DNA of 34,387 bases. Source: Rhizobium sp. Root483D2 (GTDB taxonomy: Bacteria; Pseudomonadota; Alphaproteobacteria; Rhizobiales; Rhizobiaceae). Numbering within the stretch: the first letter of the stretch is position 1; each line of letters begins with the position of its first letter. Positions 25,280 through 34,387 of this stretch are shown in pieces. Under the pieces are notes generated by a model. The model saw nothing but the letters and a program-made list of their open reading frames with translations. It was not told the origin of the DNA and ran no database searches. Both the position numbers and the translations under genes were made by a program. The DNA is taken from assembly GCF_001426685.1 (NCBI RefSeq), contig NZ_LMFB01000005.1:322736-357122 (forward strand), written 5' to 3'.

Positions 25280-26788
25280 TCAAGCGACTCTCAGAACCCA
25301 TCGTCTGACTGGACGTGGAAGCTGCTCCGGCGGCAAAAGCCCGATCAGCATTTTCAAGGAATACAGCCCGCTCAGCAGCACGGCGAGAGAGCCGAAGGCC
25401 GTCGCTTGCCAGAAGGGGAGAAAAAGCGTTGCGCAGAACACCAGCGCCGACGAGACGATGAAGATCAGTCCGATTTTTAGATTGGCGGGAGACCAGCGGA
25501 AACCTGTGAGTTTGCGCGCGAAGAAGTAGATGAGGATGCTGTGCCAGAGGTAGAGCCCGAAAAATGCAGCCGCAGAACCGACGAGGCCGAACTCGGCCAC
25601 CAGCAACCAGGCGAGACCGATATGCACCACGGTCGCGGCAATTTCCGTCCAGAAGAAGATCGCCTGTTCGCCCTTTGCCAGCACGATGAAGCCCATGGGC
25701 CAGGCAATGATGCGCAGGAGCATGCCAAGGCAGATCCAGCGCAAGAGGTCTGCAGCACCATAGAACTCCGGAGAATAGAACAGCCGCATGACGAGAGGCG
25801 CAAAGGTTAGCGTTGCCAGCACGCCCGGACCGGCAAGCAGAATGCTGACCTGGGCCTGTTCGTTGACCAGACGGTTACAAGCGGTGTGATCGCCGGCAAT
25901 CGCCGTCAGGCGCGGATAGAAGTCGGTGCCCATCGCCTGCAGGATGAAGCCGGCATAAAGGCTGCCGAGTGCCCAAGCGGACTGATACAGCCCTGCCGCA
26001 ACAATGCCGCCGTGCTGCAGCACGATGATGCGCACGATATAGGCGGTTGCAAGGGTGAGCAATCCACTGGCCATAAAGACGAGCCCGAGTTTCAACAGCC
26101 CGCCCAGTTCCTGCCTAAACTGCGGCGGGGACACTTTGCCGGCGCTTTGCGGCATCTTGCGGCTGTACCACCATGAGATCAGCAAGGTCACGGCAGCGAT
26201 CGCAACGAGCGACGGCGCCACGCCTTCAAAGCCGAAAAAGTAGACCAGAGGGATGGTGACCACCGTCGCAAACACTGCCGTCAGCAGATTGATGCGGGCA
26301 AGCACCGAGATTTCCCGCATGCCTTGAATCTTCGCCGTCTGTCCAGCCGAAGCGAGCCGGAAGAAAATCGCCAGCGAGAGGAATGCGACGCTGGCGGCAT
26401 GCTGATGATCACCAAAGGTGAGATGCGCGACGGGAAATGCCAGACATGCCAGCAACAGCGTGCCGGCAATACCAAGGACGATCGAGATACGCTGCAGAAT
26501 GAAGGCCGTCCGGGCAATCTTTTCGGCATCGCCCGTTCCGACCGCCTCGGCAATCTGACGCACGCCGCTGGACTGAACACCGAGGCCTGCAACAGCCTGG
26601 GCGATATCGGCGATCGAACTGTAGATCGCCATCAACCCGACGCCCTCGGGCCCGAGAATGACCGCCATCGCCTTGTTGCGGATGATCGAGAACGCAACGG
26701 TGATCAGCGACGACCCGCCGATCAAGGCTGTCGATTTGAGGATCTGCGTGTAGGTCTGTCCTTCGGACGGTGTCGCGCGCGCATTCAT
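25280..26788 (-). CDS. wzx: Wzx-family flippase (MOP superfamily)
   Basis: A 502-residue polytopic protein with about 12-14 hydrophobic segments. The start ATG 26788 is preferred over a TTG at 26797 because AAGG sits ten bases upstream of it. Family features are the N-terminal TALIGGSSLITVAFSIIRNKAMAVILGPEGVGLMAIY and GLGVQSSGVRQIAEAVG, characteristic of O-antigen/EPS flippases of the polysaccharide synthase group. It should move the undecaprenyl-linked repeat unit across the inner membrane for the Wzy-like polymerase. It is the last gene of the minus-strand rfbA-rfbC-rfbB-rfbD operon, starting five bases after rfbD ends. Confidence 0.9.
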   Translation of the reverse strand: MNARATPSEGQTYTQILKSTALIGGSSLITVAFSIIRNKAMAVILGPEGVGLMAIYSSIADIAQAVAGLGVQSSGVRQIAEAVGTGDAEKIARTAFILQRISIVLGIAGTLLLACLAFPVAHLTFGDHQHAASVAFLSLAIFFRLASAGQTAKIQGMREISVLARINLLTAVFATVVTIPLVYFFGFEGVAPSLVAIAAVTLLISWWYSRKMPQSAGKVSPPQFRQELGGLLKLGLVFMASGLLTLATAYIVRIIVLQHGGIVAAGLYQSAWALGSLYAGFILQAMGTDFYPRLTAIAGDHTACNRLVNEQAQVSILLAGPGVLATLTFAPLVMRLFYSPEFYGAADLLRWICLGMLLRIIAWPMGFIVLAKGEQAIFFWTEIAATVVHIGLAWLLVAEFGLVGSAAAFFGLYLWHSILIYFFARKLTGFRWSPANLKIGLIFIVSSALVFCATLFLPFWQATAFGSLAVLLSGLYSLKMLIGLLPPEQLPRPVRRWVLRVA

Positions 26789-26793
26789 GAATT

Positions 26794-27711
26794 TCAAGCC
26801 TTATGTGCGCCGTGCAGCGGCGAAGAGAAGTTGGGATAGTCCCTGTCGATGATGCGCCGGACAACGGTTTCCACGCTGGCTTGCCAGCTTGGTGCACGCC
26901 AGCCGAACACCCTTTCGAACTTGTCGGTCGAAAGACAGGAATTTGCCGGGCGTCTGGCCCTGGTACGGTAATCGCTGGACAGAATGTCTTCGACGTCGGC
27001 ATAGGGGCCGCCATGGGCCCGGCTGATGTCAAACACATGCCGGGCAAAACCCGACCAGTTTGTCTCGCCTGTTCCGGTAAAGTGATAAATGCCGGTATTG
27101 TATCTGGCGGGGTAGGTTGCGATCAGAAGAATCGCTGTTGCGAGGTCGAGAGCCGAGGTCGGATTTCCCCACTGATCGGAAACGACACCGACGCTCTCCC
27201 GCTCCGTGGCAATGCGCAGCATGGTTTTCACAAAATTAGCCCCGAACGGACTGTAGACCCAGCTCGTCCGCAGGATGACATGGCGCGGATTGACGCTGGC
27301 CACCGCACGCTCGCTGCGCAACTTGGAGTATCCGTAAACAGTTTTCGGTTCGGCCTCGTCATCCTCCAGATAAGGGTAGGGATCGGTTCCGGAAAACACG
27401 TAGTCGGTGGAAAGATGAATGATCGGCACACGCAAAACGGCGGCGGCCTCGGCGACCGCCGCCGCCCCCATGACGTTGATAGCATAAGCCAGATTGCGTT
27501 CGTCCTCGGCACGGTCAACCGCAGTATAAGCGGCGGACGATACGACGACGTCAGGCTTGGCTGCAAGAATTGCCTGTCTGACCGAGGACGGGTCGGCGAG
27601 ATCGAAATCCGGCCGGCCAACGGCGACCAGTTCGATATCCTCCATGGCGGCGGCGGCCTCGACAAGGCTGGTGACCACCTGCCCTTTCGTGCCGGTCACC
27701 AGGATTTTCAT
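26794..27711 (-). CDS. rfbD: dTDP-4-dehydrorhamnose reductase
   Basis: 305 residues from ATG 27711, whose start overlaps the rfbB stop (ATGA). An upstream in-frame start (27780) would lie inside rfbB. The NAD(P)-binding motif is [10 protein letters not shown] (3-12). STDYVFSG is at 101-108, and YGYSK gives Tyr126/Lys130. [18 protein letters not shown] is the RfbD signature. The enzyme performs the last step of dTDP-L-rhamnose synthesis, reducing dTDP-4-keto-L-rhamnose with NADPH. Confidence 0.94.
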   Translation of the reverse strand: MKILVTGTKGQVVTSLVEAAAAMEDIELVAVGRPDFDLADPSSVRQAILAAKPDVVVSSAAYTAVDRAEDERNLAYAINVMGAAAVAEAAAVLRVPIIHLSTDYVFSGTDPYPYLEDDEAEPKTVYGYSKLRSERAVASVNPRHVILRTSWVYSPFGANFVKTMLRIATERESVGVVSDQWGNPTSALDLATAILLIATYPARYNTGIYHFTGTGETNWSGFARHVFDISRAHGGPYADVEDILSSDYRTRARRPANSCLSTDKFERVFGWRAPSWQASVETVVRRIIDRDYPNFSSPLHGAHKA

Positions 27712-28772
27712 TGCACGGCAGCCAATCTGCCAAGCCGGGCACCAGCATAAGCGCCATCCCGGATCGGCCTCCACCACCATTCATTGTCGAGATACCAGGC
27801 AATGGTCTGCGAAAGTCCTGTCTCAAAACTCTCCTGCGGCTTCCAACCCAGCTCGCTTTCGATTTTCGTTGTATCCATCGCATAACGGCGATCGTGACCG
27901 GGCCTGTCGGCCACGAAACAGATGAGATCATGGTAGCTTTTTTGATTGCGGCGGGGCTTCGCGCTGTCCAGAATATCGCAGATCGCCTGAACGACCGCGA
28001 GATTGGAACGCTCGCAGCTTCCGCCGATATTGTAGCTTTCGCCGATGGTGCCCTGGCTTGCGATCAGCGCAAGCGCGCGTGCATGATCTTCGACATAGAG
28101 CCAGTCACGCACATTCATTCCCGCGCCATAGACCGGCAAGGGCTTCTCGTTGAGCGCATTCAGAATAACCAGCGGAATGAGTTTTTCCGGAAAATGATAG
28201 GGCCCGTAATTGTTCGAGCAATTGGACATGACGATCGGCAGGCCGAAAGTGTGATGCCAAGCGCGAACCAGATGATCCGACGCCGCCTTCGACGCGGAAT
28301 AGGGGGATGACGGCGCGTAAGGTGTCTGCTCGTTGAAAGTGCTGTCGTCGAACGGCAGATCGCCAAAGACTTCATCTGTGGAAACATGATGGAAGCGGAA
28401 TTGCCGTTGCGCGGCTTCAGACAGCTGGCGCCAGTATTTCAACGATGCCTGAAGAAGCCGGAAGGTGCCGACAATGTTGGTTTCAATGAATTGGGCCGGT
28501 CCATCGATCGACCGGTCGACATGCGTTTCAGCTGCCAGATGAATGACGCGGTCGATCCTCTCCCGCCTCATCAGCTCGCCAAGCGCGGCTTCATTGCAGA
28601 TATCGGCGTTGACGAAGCGGTAGTTCGCTCGGGTTTCGACGGATCGCAGAGAGGCCAGATTGCCGGCATAGGTGAGTTTATCGACATTGATGACGGTCTC
28701 GCCGATCTCGACGAGATGCCGGCACAGGGCCGAACCAATGAAACCTGCACCACCCGTAACGAGGATGTTCAT
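27708..28772 (-). CDS. rfbB: dTDP-glucose 4,6-dehydratase
   Basis: 354 residues. [11 protein letters not shown] (6-16) binds NAD+. [13 protein letters not shown] (79-91) and [10 protein letters not shown] (131-140, with the TDE catalytic triplet) are RfbB hallmarks. YSASK gives Tyr158/Lys162. It converts dTDP-glucose to dTDP-4-keto-6-deoxyglucose. Both ends overlap neighbours by ATGA (rfbC before, rfbD after), so the operon is translated as a tightly coupled unit. Confidence 0.96.
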   Translation of the reverse strand: MNILVTGGAGFIGSALCRHLVEIGETVINVDKLTYAGNLASLRSVETRANYRFVNADICNEAALGELMRRERIDRVIHLAAETHVDRSIDGPAQFIETNIVGTFRLLQASLKYWRQLSEAAQRQFRFHHVSTDEVFGDLPFDDSTFNEQTPYAPSSPYSASKAASDHLVRAWHHTFGLPIVMSNCSNNYGPYHFPEKLIPLVILNALNEKPLPVYGAGMNVRDWLYVEDHARALALIASQGTIGESYNIGGSCERSNLAVVQAICDILDSAKPRRNQKSYHDLICFVADRPGHDRRYAMDTTKIESELGWKPQESFETGLSQTIAWYLDNEWWWRPIRDGAYAGARLGRLAAVQ

Positions 28773-29347
28773 AGCGCATTCTCCTCAGCCATGTCGAAAA
28801 CCTCTGCTGTATCAAGGGACTGCGCCATGCGATCGTTGTCGGAGAGTTGAAATGCCGAAGCATTCATCGGCCAGATAATCCCGATATCTGGGTCGTCATA
28901 GCGTATCGAGCGGCTGTGGCTGGCTGAGTAGGGACTGGTGACCTTGTAGACCACCTCCGTGTCCGGCTCGAGCGTCAGAAAACCATGTGCGAACCCCTTG
29001 GGCACGAGCACCTGGTTCCATTTGGAGGCAGAAATGCGCAGGGCTGTCCACTGCGCAAAACTGGGAGAACCGCGCCGGATATCGACGACGACGTCAAAGA
29101 TGGAGCCCTTGACCACCCGGACCAGCTTGTCCTGCGCATAGGGCGGAAGTTGGTAATGCAGCCCGCGCAGCACCCCTGGCGCAATCGAGCGGGAATGATT
29201 GTCCTGGACAAAGTCGAGCTTCACGCCGCTGTCGCTCAGCAATTGCGCGTTCCATGTTTCGGAAAAGAATCCCCGGTCGTCTTGAAACTTCGGTGGCAGG
29301 ATTTCCAAGACACCGTCCAGCCCCAGCGATTTGATCTGGAGGCTCAT
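28769..29347 (-). CDS. rfbC: dTDP-4-dehydrorhamnose 3,5-epimerase
   Basis: 192 residues from ATG 29347, overlapping the rfbA stop (ATGA); a longer frame to 29443 lies within rfbA. Family residues are [27 protein letters not shown] (His64, the catalytic base region), [29 protein letters not shown] and [10 protein letters not shown]. It is a cupin-fold enzyme epimerising C3 and C5 of the RfbB product. It lies in the conserved rhamnose operon. Confidence 0.95.
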   Translation of the reverse strand: MSLQIKSLGLDGVLEILPPKFQDDRGFFSETWNAQLLSDSGVKLDFVQDNHSRSIAPGVLRGLHYQLPPYAQDKLVRVVKGSIFDVVVDIRRGSPSFAQWTALRISASKWNQVLVPKGFAHGFLTLEPDTEVVYKVTSPYSASHSRSIRYDDPDIGIIWPMNASAFQLSDNDRMAQSLDTAEVFDMAEENAL

Positions 29348-30222
29348 GCTGCATATTCCTCTACGCGCCGGCGCAGATAGGCCGCATAGGCGGTCTTGCC
29401 GAGCAGGCATGCACGCCGCAGGACCTCTTCCGGCTGAAGCCAACCCATATCCAGAGCAATTTCCTCCGGGCAGGCGATCTGGATCCCCTGCCGCCGTTCG
29501 ACCGTTCGCACAAACGAGGAGGCATCCTGCAGGCTGTCATAGGTACCGGTATCGAGCCAGGCATAGCCACGTCCGAGCTGGCAGACATGCAGATCGCCCC
29601 GCTCGAGATAGATATTGTTGACGGTGGTGATCTCGAGCTCGCCCCGATCGGATGGCCTGATGGAAGAGGCGATGTCGATGACATCATTGTCGTAAAAATA
29701 CAGTCCGGTCACGGCCCAGTTGGATTTCGGCTGCGCCGGTTTTTCTTCGATCGTCATGGCTTTGCCGGTCGATTTGTCGAAGCTGACGACACCGTAGCGC
29801 TCGGGATCCTCGACATGATAGGCAAAGACCGAAGCGCCCTTTTCCCGTGCCGTCGCCTGCCTGCAAATATTGGGAAGTCCATGCCCGAAGAAGATATTGT
29901 CGCCGAGGATCATCGCGACATTGTCCTTGCCGATGAAGTCGCGGCCAATGATGAAAGCTTCTGCCAGCCCATTCGGATGGGGCTGTTCGGCATAAGACAG
30001 GCTCAGTCCGAAATCGGACCCATCGCCAAACAGCTCCTGGAAACAGGGGAGGTCGCGCGGCGTGGAAATGATGAGAATTTCGCGGATGCCGGCCAGCATC
30101 AAGACGCTCAAGGGGTAAAAAATCATGGGTTTGTCGTAGATTGGCAGCATCTGTTTCGATACCGCGATCGTCAGAGGGTAGAGACGCGTGCCGCTACCCC
30201 CGGCAAGTATGATCCCCTTCAT
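29344..30222 (-). CDS. rfbA: Glucose-1-phosphate thymidylyltransferase
   Basis: 292 residues with AAGG eight bases before ATG 30222. [11 protein letters not shown] (8-18) is the nucleotidyltransferase signature. [32 protein letters not shown] and [12 protein letters not shown] (Asp108, metal-binding) match RfbA/RmlA, and [20 protein letters not shown] spacing follows. It makes dTDP-glucose, the first committed step to dTDP-rhamnose. It lies 85 bases after the export-protein gene on the same strand, so it may share that gene's promoter. Confidence 0.96.
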   Translation of the reverse strand: MKGIILAGGSGTRLYPLTIAVSKQMLPIYDKPMIFYPLSVLMLAGIREILIISTPRDLPCFQELFGDGSDFGLSLSYAEQPHPNGLAEAFIIGRDFIGKDNVAMILGDNIFFGHGLPNICRQATAREKGASVFAYHVEDPERYGVVSFDKSTGKAMTIEEKPAQPKSNWAVTGLYFYDNDVIDIASSIRPSDRGELEITTVNNIYLERGDLHVCQLGRGYAWLDTGTYDSLQDASSFVRTVERRQGIQIACPEEIALDMGWLQPEEVLRRACLLGKTAYAAYLRRRVEEYAA

Positions 30223-30307
30223 AGCGTATGCCTTGCTTTCTCTGTTCCGTTGCCCCGAGCGGTTCGATCCGCCCCGCCACCTGCTACCGCCTTAAACGTG
30301 TCCGTCC

Positions 30308-31681
30308 TCACTGACTTGCCTGTTCCGATTGGGTTTCCGCATCCACCGGGGAAACCATGGCGTCAGCCGGGGCCACAGGCGCTTTGCGGCTGACCCGCAC
30401 GACATCGCCTGGCTGCAGGACCGTGGAATCCAATGCCGGTATCTCGCGGATGGATTGGCCTTCCTGCCGTGTCACGCTGAAAGCCAGGGTCGCTCCACCC
30501 GCCTCGGCCGGCGAACCGGCATCTCCCGACAAAGCCTCCAGCAGAAGCTTCTGCGTCGTGTCCCGCTTTAGATTTTGCTGGTCGAGGCTTGCCTGTTCCA
30601 ATTGGAGTTCGACGGCCACTTCCGTGCGCTGCTTGTCGTAGAGACCATCGAGGCTGCGCGTTGTCTCAGCGATATTCTGGCGCGCCCGCATGATGGCGGT
30701 TACAAGGTCAAGCCGGTTGCCGTGATAGCTGCGCAATGTGCGCTCGAGGTCGGACTGGCGCGATGGCAGCGCGATGCCGCGCTCGACCATGCTTTTGACA
30801 TTGGTCAGTTCTTTTTGGACGGACACGATGTCCTCGTCCGTGCTGGAAATCTTCTTTTCAATCGTGGCGATTTCGGATGTGAGAAGATCGCGCAGCTCGG
30901 CATAGGATTTCGACTGGCGATCCATGTCATTGCGGCGAGCGGCGTAGATGATTTTTTCCTGCTCGAATATGGCCGCAGCGATCCCGTGGCCGTCTTGCAT
31001 GTCCGGCTCCAGGCGCATTTCCATGCCATCCGACATTTCAGCCTGAAGACGGGCGATTTTGATTTTGCTGCGCAGGATCGCGTTGCCGATCTCCTGCAAC
31101 TGGCCGACATAACCCGTTTTATCAAAGCTCCCCGTTGACCCATTCGACGGCCTGAATTCCCCGCCGCTCATCGCCACCGATTGCAGGACCGTCAGCCCCG
31201 GATGAAACCCGTATTCGCCAGGCTTGTTCACGTCACCGATAACGTAGATCGGCGGCCGCTCCAGAATTTCGATGGTCGCCTCGGGTGTCTGCACCAGTCC
31301 GATTTTGGTCTTCAGTTGCCTGGCGATTTCTGCAGCCAGACCCGCGCCATCAAGACCCCCAACGGAAACCGTGCCGATAATCGGAAGCGACACCGTTTTC
31401 GCCTGCGAAATCATGAATTCGCCGCCGAGCGCGTCCCACCTCTCATAAACGCCCTTGGAGGGCATCCATTGAACGACCGTCAGGCGAATTTTTGTTTGTG
31501 GCTGGAATTGATCATCCCCCGCGAGAACGGGCGAAAAAGCGCCGCCCGAAACGCTGAGGGCGACTGCGGCAAACAGTGTACGCAATGCGCTTTCGTGACG
31601 CCGGAATGAAACAAGCAACGTATGTCTCCAAGCTGGAAGTGCCAAACTGCCCCATCGCGGGTTGAGCTTCAGTGTGCCCAT
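30308..31681 (-). CDS. Polysaccharide export protein of the ExoF/Wza type
   Basis: 457 residues. A signal-like segment LFAAVALSVSGGAFSPVLA (about 36-54) follows a long basic N-terminus, so the true start may be later than ATG 31681, which lacks a strong ribosome binding site. There is no lipobox cysteine. The Poly_export domain spans about 55-155 (SLPIIGTVSVGGLDGAGLAAEIA), then an SLBB-like block PPIYVIGDVNKPGEYGFHPGLTVLQSV. A long helical coiled-coil region covers about 190-390, and a last SLBB-like segment IPALDSTVLQPGDVVRVSRK ends the protein. The coiled-coil insert is the ExoF pattern of rhizobia. It should form the periplasmic/outer-membrane part of the export channel, partnering the GumC/Wzz-like protein at 7774-9378. 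Confidence 0.88.
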   Translation of the reverse strand: MGTLKLNPRWGSLALPAWRHTLLVSFRRHESALRTLFAAVALSVSGGAFSPVLAGDDQFQPQTKIRLTVVQWMPSKGVYERWDALGGEFMISQAKTVSLPIIGTVSVGGLDGAGLAAEIARQLKTKIGLVQTPEATIEILERPPIYVIGDVNKPGEYGFHPGLTVLQSVAMSGGEFRPSNGSTGSFDKTGYVGQLQEIGNAILRSKIKIARLQAEMSDGMEMRLEPDMQDGHGIAAAIFEQEKIIYAARRNDMDRQSKSYAELRDLLTSEIATIEKKISSTDEDIVSVQKELTNVKSMVERGIALPSRQSDLERTLRSYHGNRLDLVTAIMRARQNIAETTRSLDGLYDKQRTEVAVELQLEQASLDQQNLKRDTTQKLLLEALSGDAGSPAEAGGATLAFSVTRQEGQSIREIPALDSTVLQPGDVVRVSRKAPVAPADAMVSPVDAETQSEQASQ

Positions 31682-32056
31682 TGCATCGAGATTGAGAAGG
31701 GGAAGAGCGGCGGCTTTGCTTCATCAATATGGGTGAGAATGCGATGCGGCGTCCGCCGAGAATATGACGGCCTCTATATCGATTGATGCAGACCAATCCG
31801 AAGGCGGAGCGGGGTGGTGGAGGCTTAAAGATTAAAGCAGAAACCTACCGCCGCTTGGGTGCCCCGCCGGCTACCCTCCCTGTCCGTTTGGATGAGGGAT
31901 GATGCGGCCATATCTTCGCACGCATCGAACGTCGATGCTCCCGTCTCAGCCGTTTTGCGCCGTCGCGGCTGTTCCCATCGTCAGCTACAGTCTGGATCGA
32001 ACGCATGGATTCCGTTCGGACTTTGGCCGTTATCTGGCTTGGGCGTGCGCAGAGTG
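31682..32056. other. Divergent intergenic region upstream of the second regulator
   Basis: About 375 bases separate the export-protein gene (minus) from the probable start of the LuxR-type gene (plus). The regulator's frame is open back to 31859, but the added residues look unlike protein and have no ribosome binding site. No CCYYTTACG copy is present. A purine-rich GGCGGAGCGGGGTGGTGGAGG tract lies near 31804. Confidence 0.45.
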
Positions 32057-32812
32057 ATGGGTACAGACATGATGCTGTTGGACGGGAATGAACATGACGC
32101 TGCGGGGGCCAGCAGACGCGTTGGACCACAACGGGTCATTTTGATCCTGGCAAACAGCGGGAGCATATCGCCATCTCTGATCGATGCTCTGGAGCGCGAA
32201 TTCCCTTGGATACGGGTCGAGCAGGTCGATACGATCGACACCGCATGTGCGGTCTTCTCCTATCCGGTCGCACTCATCCTGGTCGATAGAGCCTTGATGA
32301 GGAAAGCCGAGGCCGAGGCCTCCGAACTCATGCGCATGCATCCGCATGCGTTAACCGCAGTGATCGAGCCCTATGACAAGGTCTTGGTGACATCGATCAG
32401 CGACGTCGTCAGGTCTCCGCTTATTCGAAGCGTTTTGCCGATGGATCTCAGGCTCGATGTCTGGCTGTCGATCATGCGGTTGCTGCTCTGTGGCGCTGAG
32501 TATTTGCCCCCCGCGCTGATCCATGAGGCAAAACTCCGCGACCAGAAAGCACATGCATATTCAGACAACGGCACGGCCAGGACCGCTAACGTCAATATGG
32601 CGTCGCTCACCACACGGGAATCGCAAATCTTGGGCATGGTTTCGCATGGTCTGCAAAATAAGCTGATCGCTGCGGAATGCGGTTTGTCGGAGCATACCGT
32701 CAAGATTCACCTGCACCACATCATCCGGAAATTGGGTGTTCACAACAGGACAGAGGCCGCAGCGCGGTTTCGCAACCTCCATGACGGCAGCCGCGCGATG
32801 AACGAGAATTAG
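32057..32812 (+). CDS. LuxR-type regulator with degenerate receiver-like domain
   Basis: 251 residues if translation starts at ATG 32057; ATGs at 32069 and 32072 are equally possible and no strong ribosome binding site decides. Residues about 20-150 resemble a receiver fold, but the acidic pair is missing (LILANSGSIS), an aspartate remains at the acceptor position (LILVDRAL), and the usual lysine reads VLPMDL. The C-terminal GerE helix-turn-helix runs from LTTRESQILGMVSHGLQNKLIAAECG through SEHTVKIHLHHIIRKLG. It is likely a phosphorylation-independent DNA-binding regulator; by position it may control the EPS genes. It is divergent from the export-protein gene and convergent with the MATE gene. 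Confidence 0.8.
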   Translation: MGTDMMLLDGNEHDAAGASRRVGPQRVILILANSGSISPSLIDALEREFPWIRVEQVDTIDTACAVFSYPVALILVDRALMRKAEAEASELMRMHPHALTAVIEPYDKVLVTSISDVVRSPLIRSVLPMDLRLDVWLSIMRLLLCGAEYLPPALIHEAKLRDQKAHAYSDNGTARTANVNMASLTTRESQILGMVSHGLQNKLIAAECGLSEHTVKIHLHHIIRKLGVHNRTEAAARFRNLHDGSRAMNEN

Positions 32813-32852
32813 AGCGCTCCATTTGCCGGCGCCCTAAAGCTCGAACGGCAGG

Positions 32853-34178
32853 CTATCCGTCGATAAAGCCCCGCCGTTTCAGGCTTATGCCCAATGTTGC
32901 GGCTCTGGCAAACATCAGCACCATCATAGCCATCCACAGTCCATGATTGCCGAAGAATTGCTGCAACACATAGGCCGCCACAAGGAAGATGACCGTCGAA
33001 ACAAACATGCTGTTGCGCAATTCCCGGGTTCGCATTGCGCCGATAAAAACCCCGTCGAGCATATAGCTGGTGACCGAAACGAGCGGCAGGACGACGAGAT
33101 ACGGAAGGAAGACGGTGGCAACGGCCCGCACATCCTCCTGATTGGTGAGGAGCGCGATGATCGATGGGCCGGCAAATGCATAACACAGCGAAAACAGAAG
33201 TGCGACCAATCCCGACCACAGAAAGGCTGCTTTGATCACGCGGGCAAGCGCGTCCTTGCGCTTTGCACCGATGACCGAGCCGACAAGGGTTTCGGTGGCG
33301 TGGGCAAAACCATCCAGACCGTAGGATGTGAAACCGTGCAGATTGAGAAGAATGGCATTGGCCGCCAGAATAGCGTCACCTTCCGCAGCCCCGCTGCGGG
33401 CAAACCAGCCAAAGCAGATCAGCAGAAACAGGCTGCGCAAAAAGATGTCGCGGTTGACGGCGATGAGACGCTGGAACGCCAGCCTGTCCAGGAGATCCCT
33501 CAACGCCAGCGCCGGGCGTGCGCCAAACGGCTTGACGATCACAAGCCCCGCGATCAAGGCAATCCACTCCGCAAGCGCTGTGCCGGCACCAATACCGGCA
33601 ACGCCCCAGTCGAACACAAAAACCAGCGTCAATGTCGCAACGAGATTGATGACGTTGAGTGCGATCTGCAGGGCGAGCGAAATCATCACCCGCTGGCATC
33701 CGAGGAGATAGCCGAGAAGGACGAAATTTCCAAGCGCGGCAGGGGCGGACCAGATACGGGCAAAGGCGTAGGCCGAAGCGCTTTCATAGACCGCCGCGCT
33801 GCCGCCGAGGAATCCCAATCCAAGCTCGACGATCGGCTTTTGCAGGATGATGATGATCGCTCCGCCGGTTGCGGCAATCAAAAGTGCCCGGAGCAGATGC
33901 AGGCGCATCAGCGCACCATCTTGCGCACCCCAAGCCTGGGAAACGAGGCCGGTCGTTGCCATTCGCAGGAAGCTGAAACTCCAGAACAGGAAGTTGAACA
34001 GCACCCCGGCAAGCGCGACACCGCCGAGATAGGAGGAGCCCGGCAAATGCCCGGCCACCATCGTATCGACCAGGGACAGGATCGGCTGCGCCAGATTGGC
34101 CAGAATAATGGGAAGCGCCAGCATCACCATCCGGCGGTTCCAGTTTTCCCTCATATCTACAGGCTGCAAGCTACTCAT
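32853..34178 (-). CDS. MATE-family transporter (DinF-like)
   Basis: 441 residues with about 12 membrane segments in two homologous halves. ALPIILANLAQPILSLVDTMVAGHLPG and LRMATTGLVSQAWGAQD are typical of the DinF branch of MATE proteins, and the second half has ILLNLHGFTSYGLDGFAHATETLVG. It would use an ion gradient to extrude an unknown compound. It is distinct from the Wzx flippase of this locus and is probably outside the EPS cluster. The start ATG 34178 lacks a clear ribosome binding site; ATG 34154 is an alternative. Confidence 0.88.
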   Translation of the reverse strand: MSSLQPVDMRENWNRRMVMLALPIILANLAQPILSLVDTMVAGHLPGSSYLGGVALAGVLFNFLFWSFSFLRMATTGLVSQAWGAQDGALMRLHLLRALLIAATGGAIIIILQKPIVELGLGFLGGSAAVYESASAYAFARIWSAPAALGNFVLLGYLLGCQRVMISLALQIALNVINLVATLTLVFVFDWGVAGIGAGTALAEWIALIAGLVIVKPFGARPALALRDLLDRLAFQRLIAVNRDIFLRSLFLLICFGWFARSGAAEGDAILAANAILLNLHGFTSYGLDGFAHATETLVGSVIGAKRKDALARVIKAAFLWSGLVALLFSLCYAFAGPSIIALLTNQEDVRAVATVFLPYLVVLPLVSVTSYMLDGVFIGAMRTRELRNSMFVSTVIFLVAAYVLQQFFGNHGLWMAMMVLMFARAATLGISLKRRGFIDG

Positions 34179-34287
34179 AATCTGCTAGGCCACGCGCGGG
34201 AGGACAGTGCACCGGTCTGAAATGACATTCTATCGTTCCCGCAATCAGTTGTTTCAAGTTAGCCCAGTCTGCACGCCTTGACCTGCC

Positions 34288-34387
34288 TTACCAATCCATG
34301 ACCACCTTGCCGGAATTGCCGGAGCGCATGGCCTCGAACCCCTCGCGGAAATCGTCGATGCCGATGCGGTGGGTGATGATGGGGGTG
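34288..34387 (-). CDS. tdh: L-threonine 3-dehydrogenase, C-terminal end (partial)
   Basis: The last 32 codons enter from the right edge and end in TAA at 34288. The peptide contains [17 protein letters not shown] followed by [12 protein letters not shown], which matches the conserved C-terminus of zinc-dependent L-threonine 3-dehydrogenases (medium-chain dehydrogenases). The enzyme oxidises L-threonine to 2-amino-3-ketobutyrate. It is on the same strand as the MATE gene, 109 bases upstream of it. It marks the boundary of the EPS locus with general metabolism genes. Confidence 0.85.
   Translation of the reverse strand, partial: TPIITHRIGIDDFREGFEAMRSGNSGKVVMDW

Noticed and set aside
31859..32056. 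Longer N-terminus for the LuxR-type regulator
   Set aside because: The added 66 residues have no recognisable fold and no ribosome binding site. The receiver-like domain begins after 32057.

Overview
The window is a chromosomal or large-replicon segment from an alphaproteobacterium, most likely a member of the Rhizobiaceae (Rhizobium/Agrobacterium type). The reasons are the moderately high GC content, the ExoY- and ExoF-like polysaccharide proteins, secreted RTX proteins of the kind rhizobia export by type I secretion, and a threonine dehydrogenase tail of familiar type at the right edge. Genus and species cannot be fixed from the sequence alone. Almost everything between about 5.7 and 32.8 kb is one Wzx/Wzy-type exopolysaccharide (EPS) locus, arranged in blocks on both strands.

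Left part (1-5.5 kb): two tandem genes encode secreted right-handed beta-helix proteins with Pro-Thr linkers and C-terminal RTX calcium-binding repeats. The first is cut by the window edge. Each is followed by the same hairpin. Next come a Tat-exported Hint-domain protein and a 95-residue protein of unknown function, both on the minus strand.

Assembly and initiation (5.7-13 kb): a minus-strand block encodes a GumC/Wzz-like co-polymerase, a separate BY-kinase-like ATPase and a WecB-type UDP-GlcNAc 2-epimerase. On the plus strand are a GT2 glycosyltransferase and an ExoY-like initiating sugar transferase. A minus-strand LuxR/NarL-type regulator with a degenerate receiver follows.

Polymerisation and glycosyl transfer (13.5-19.3 kb): a minus-strand operon encodes a Wzy-like polymerase, a periplasmic beta-helix protein homologous to the N-terminal domain of the two RTX proteins, and a methyltransferase. 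Beside it are a GT2 on plus and a GT4 on minus.

Sugar supply and export (19.6-31.7 kb): a six-gene plus-strand operon (acetyltransferase, Gfo/Idh/MocA oxidoreductase, DegT aminotransferase, second acyltransferase, NAD-dependent epimerase, second DegT aminotransferase) probably makes one or two acylated amino sugars. A tightly overlapped minus-strand operon, rfbA-rfbC-rfbB-rfbD-wzx, supplies dTDP-L-rhamnose and the flippase. An ExoF/Wza-like export protein lies directly upstream of it.

Right edge (32-34.4 kb): a second LuxR-type regulator, a DinF-like MATE transporter and the last 32 codons of tdh.

Together the genes support initiation on undecaprenyl phosphate, extension by at least three glycosyltransferases with rhamnose, ManNAc and modified amino-sugar donors, flipping, Wzy polymerisation and export. 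The most unusual signals are four. (1) A beta-helix family occurs both inside the Wzy operon and as two RTX-tagged extracellular forms. (2) A short motif, CCYYTTACG, is found four times and only in the large intergenic regions of this locus. (3) Both LuxR-type regulators have receiver domains that have lost key phosphorylation residues. (4) The ExoY-like gene has a leader that could pair with its own ribosome binding site.
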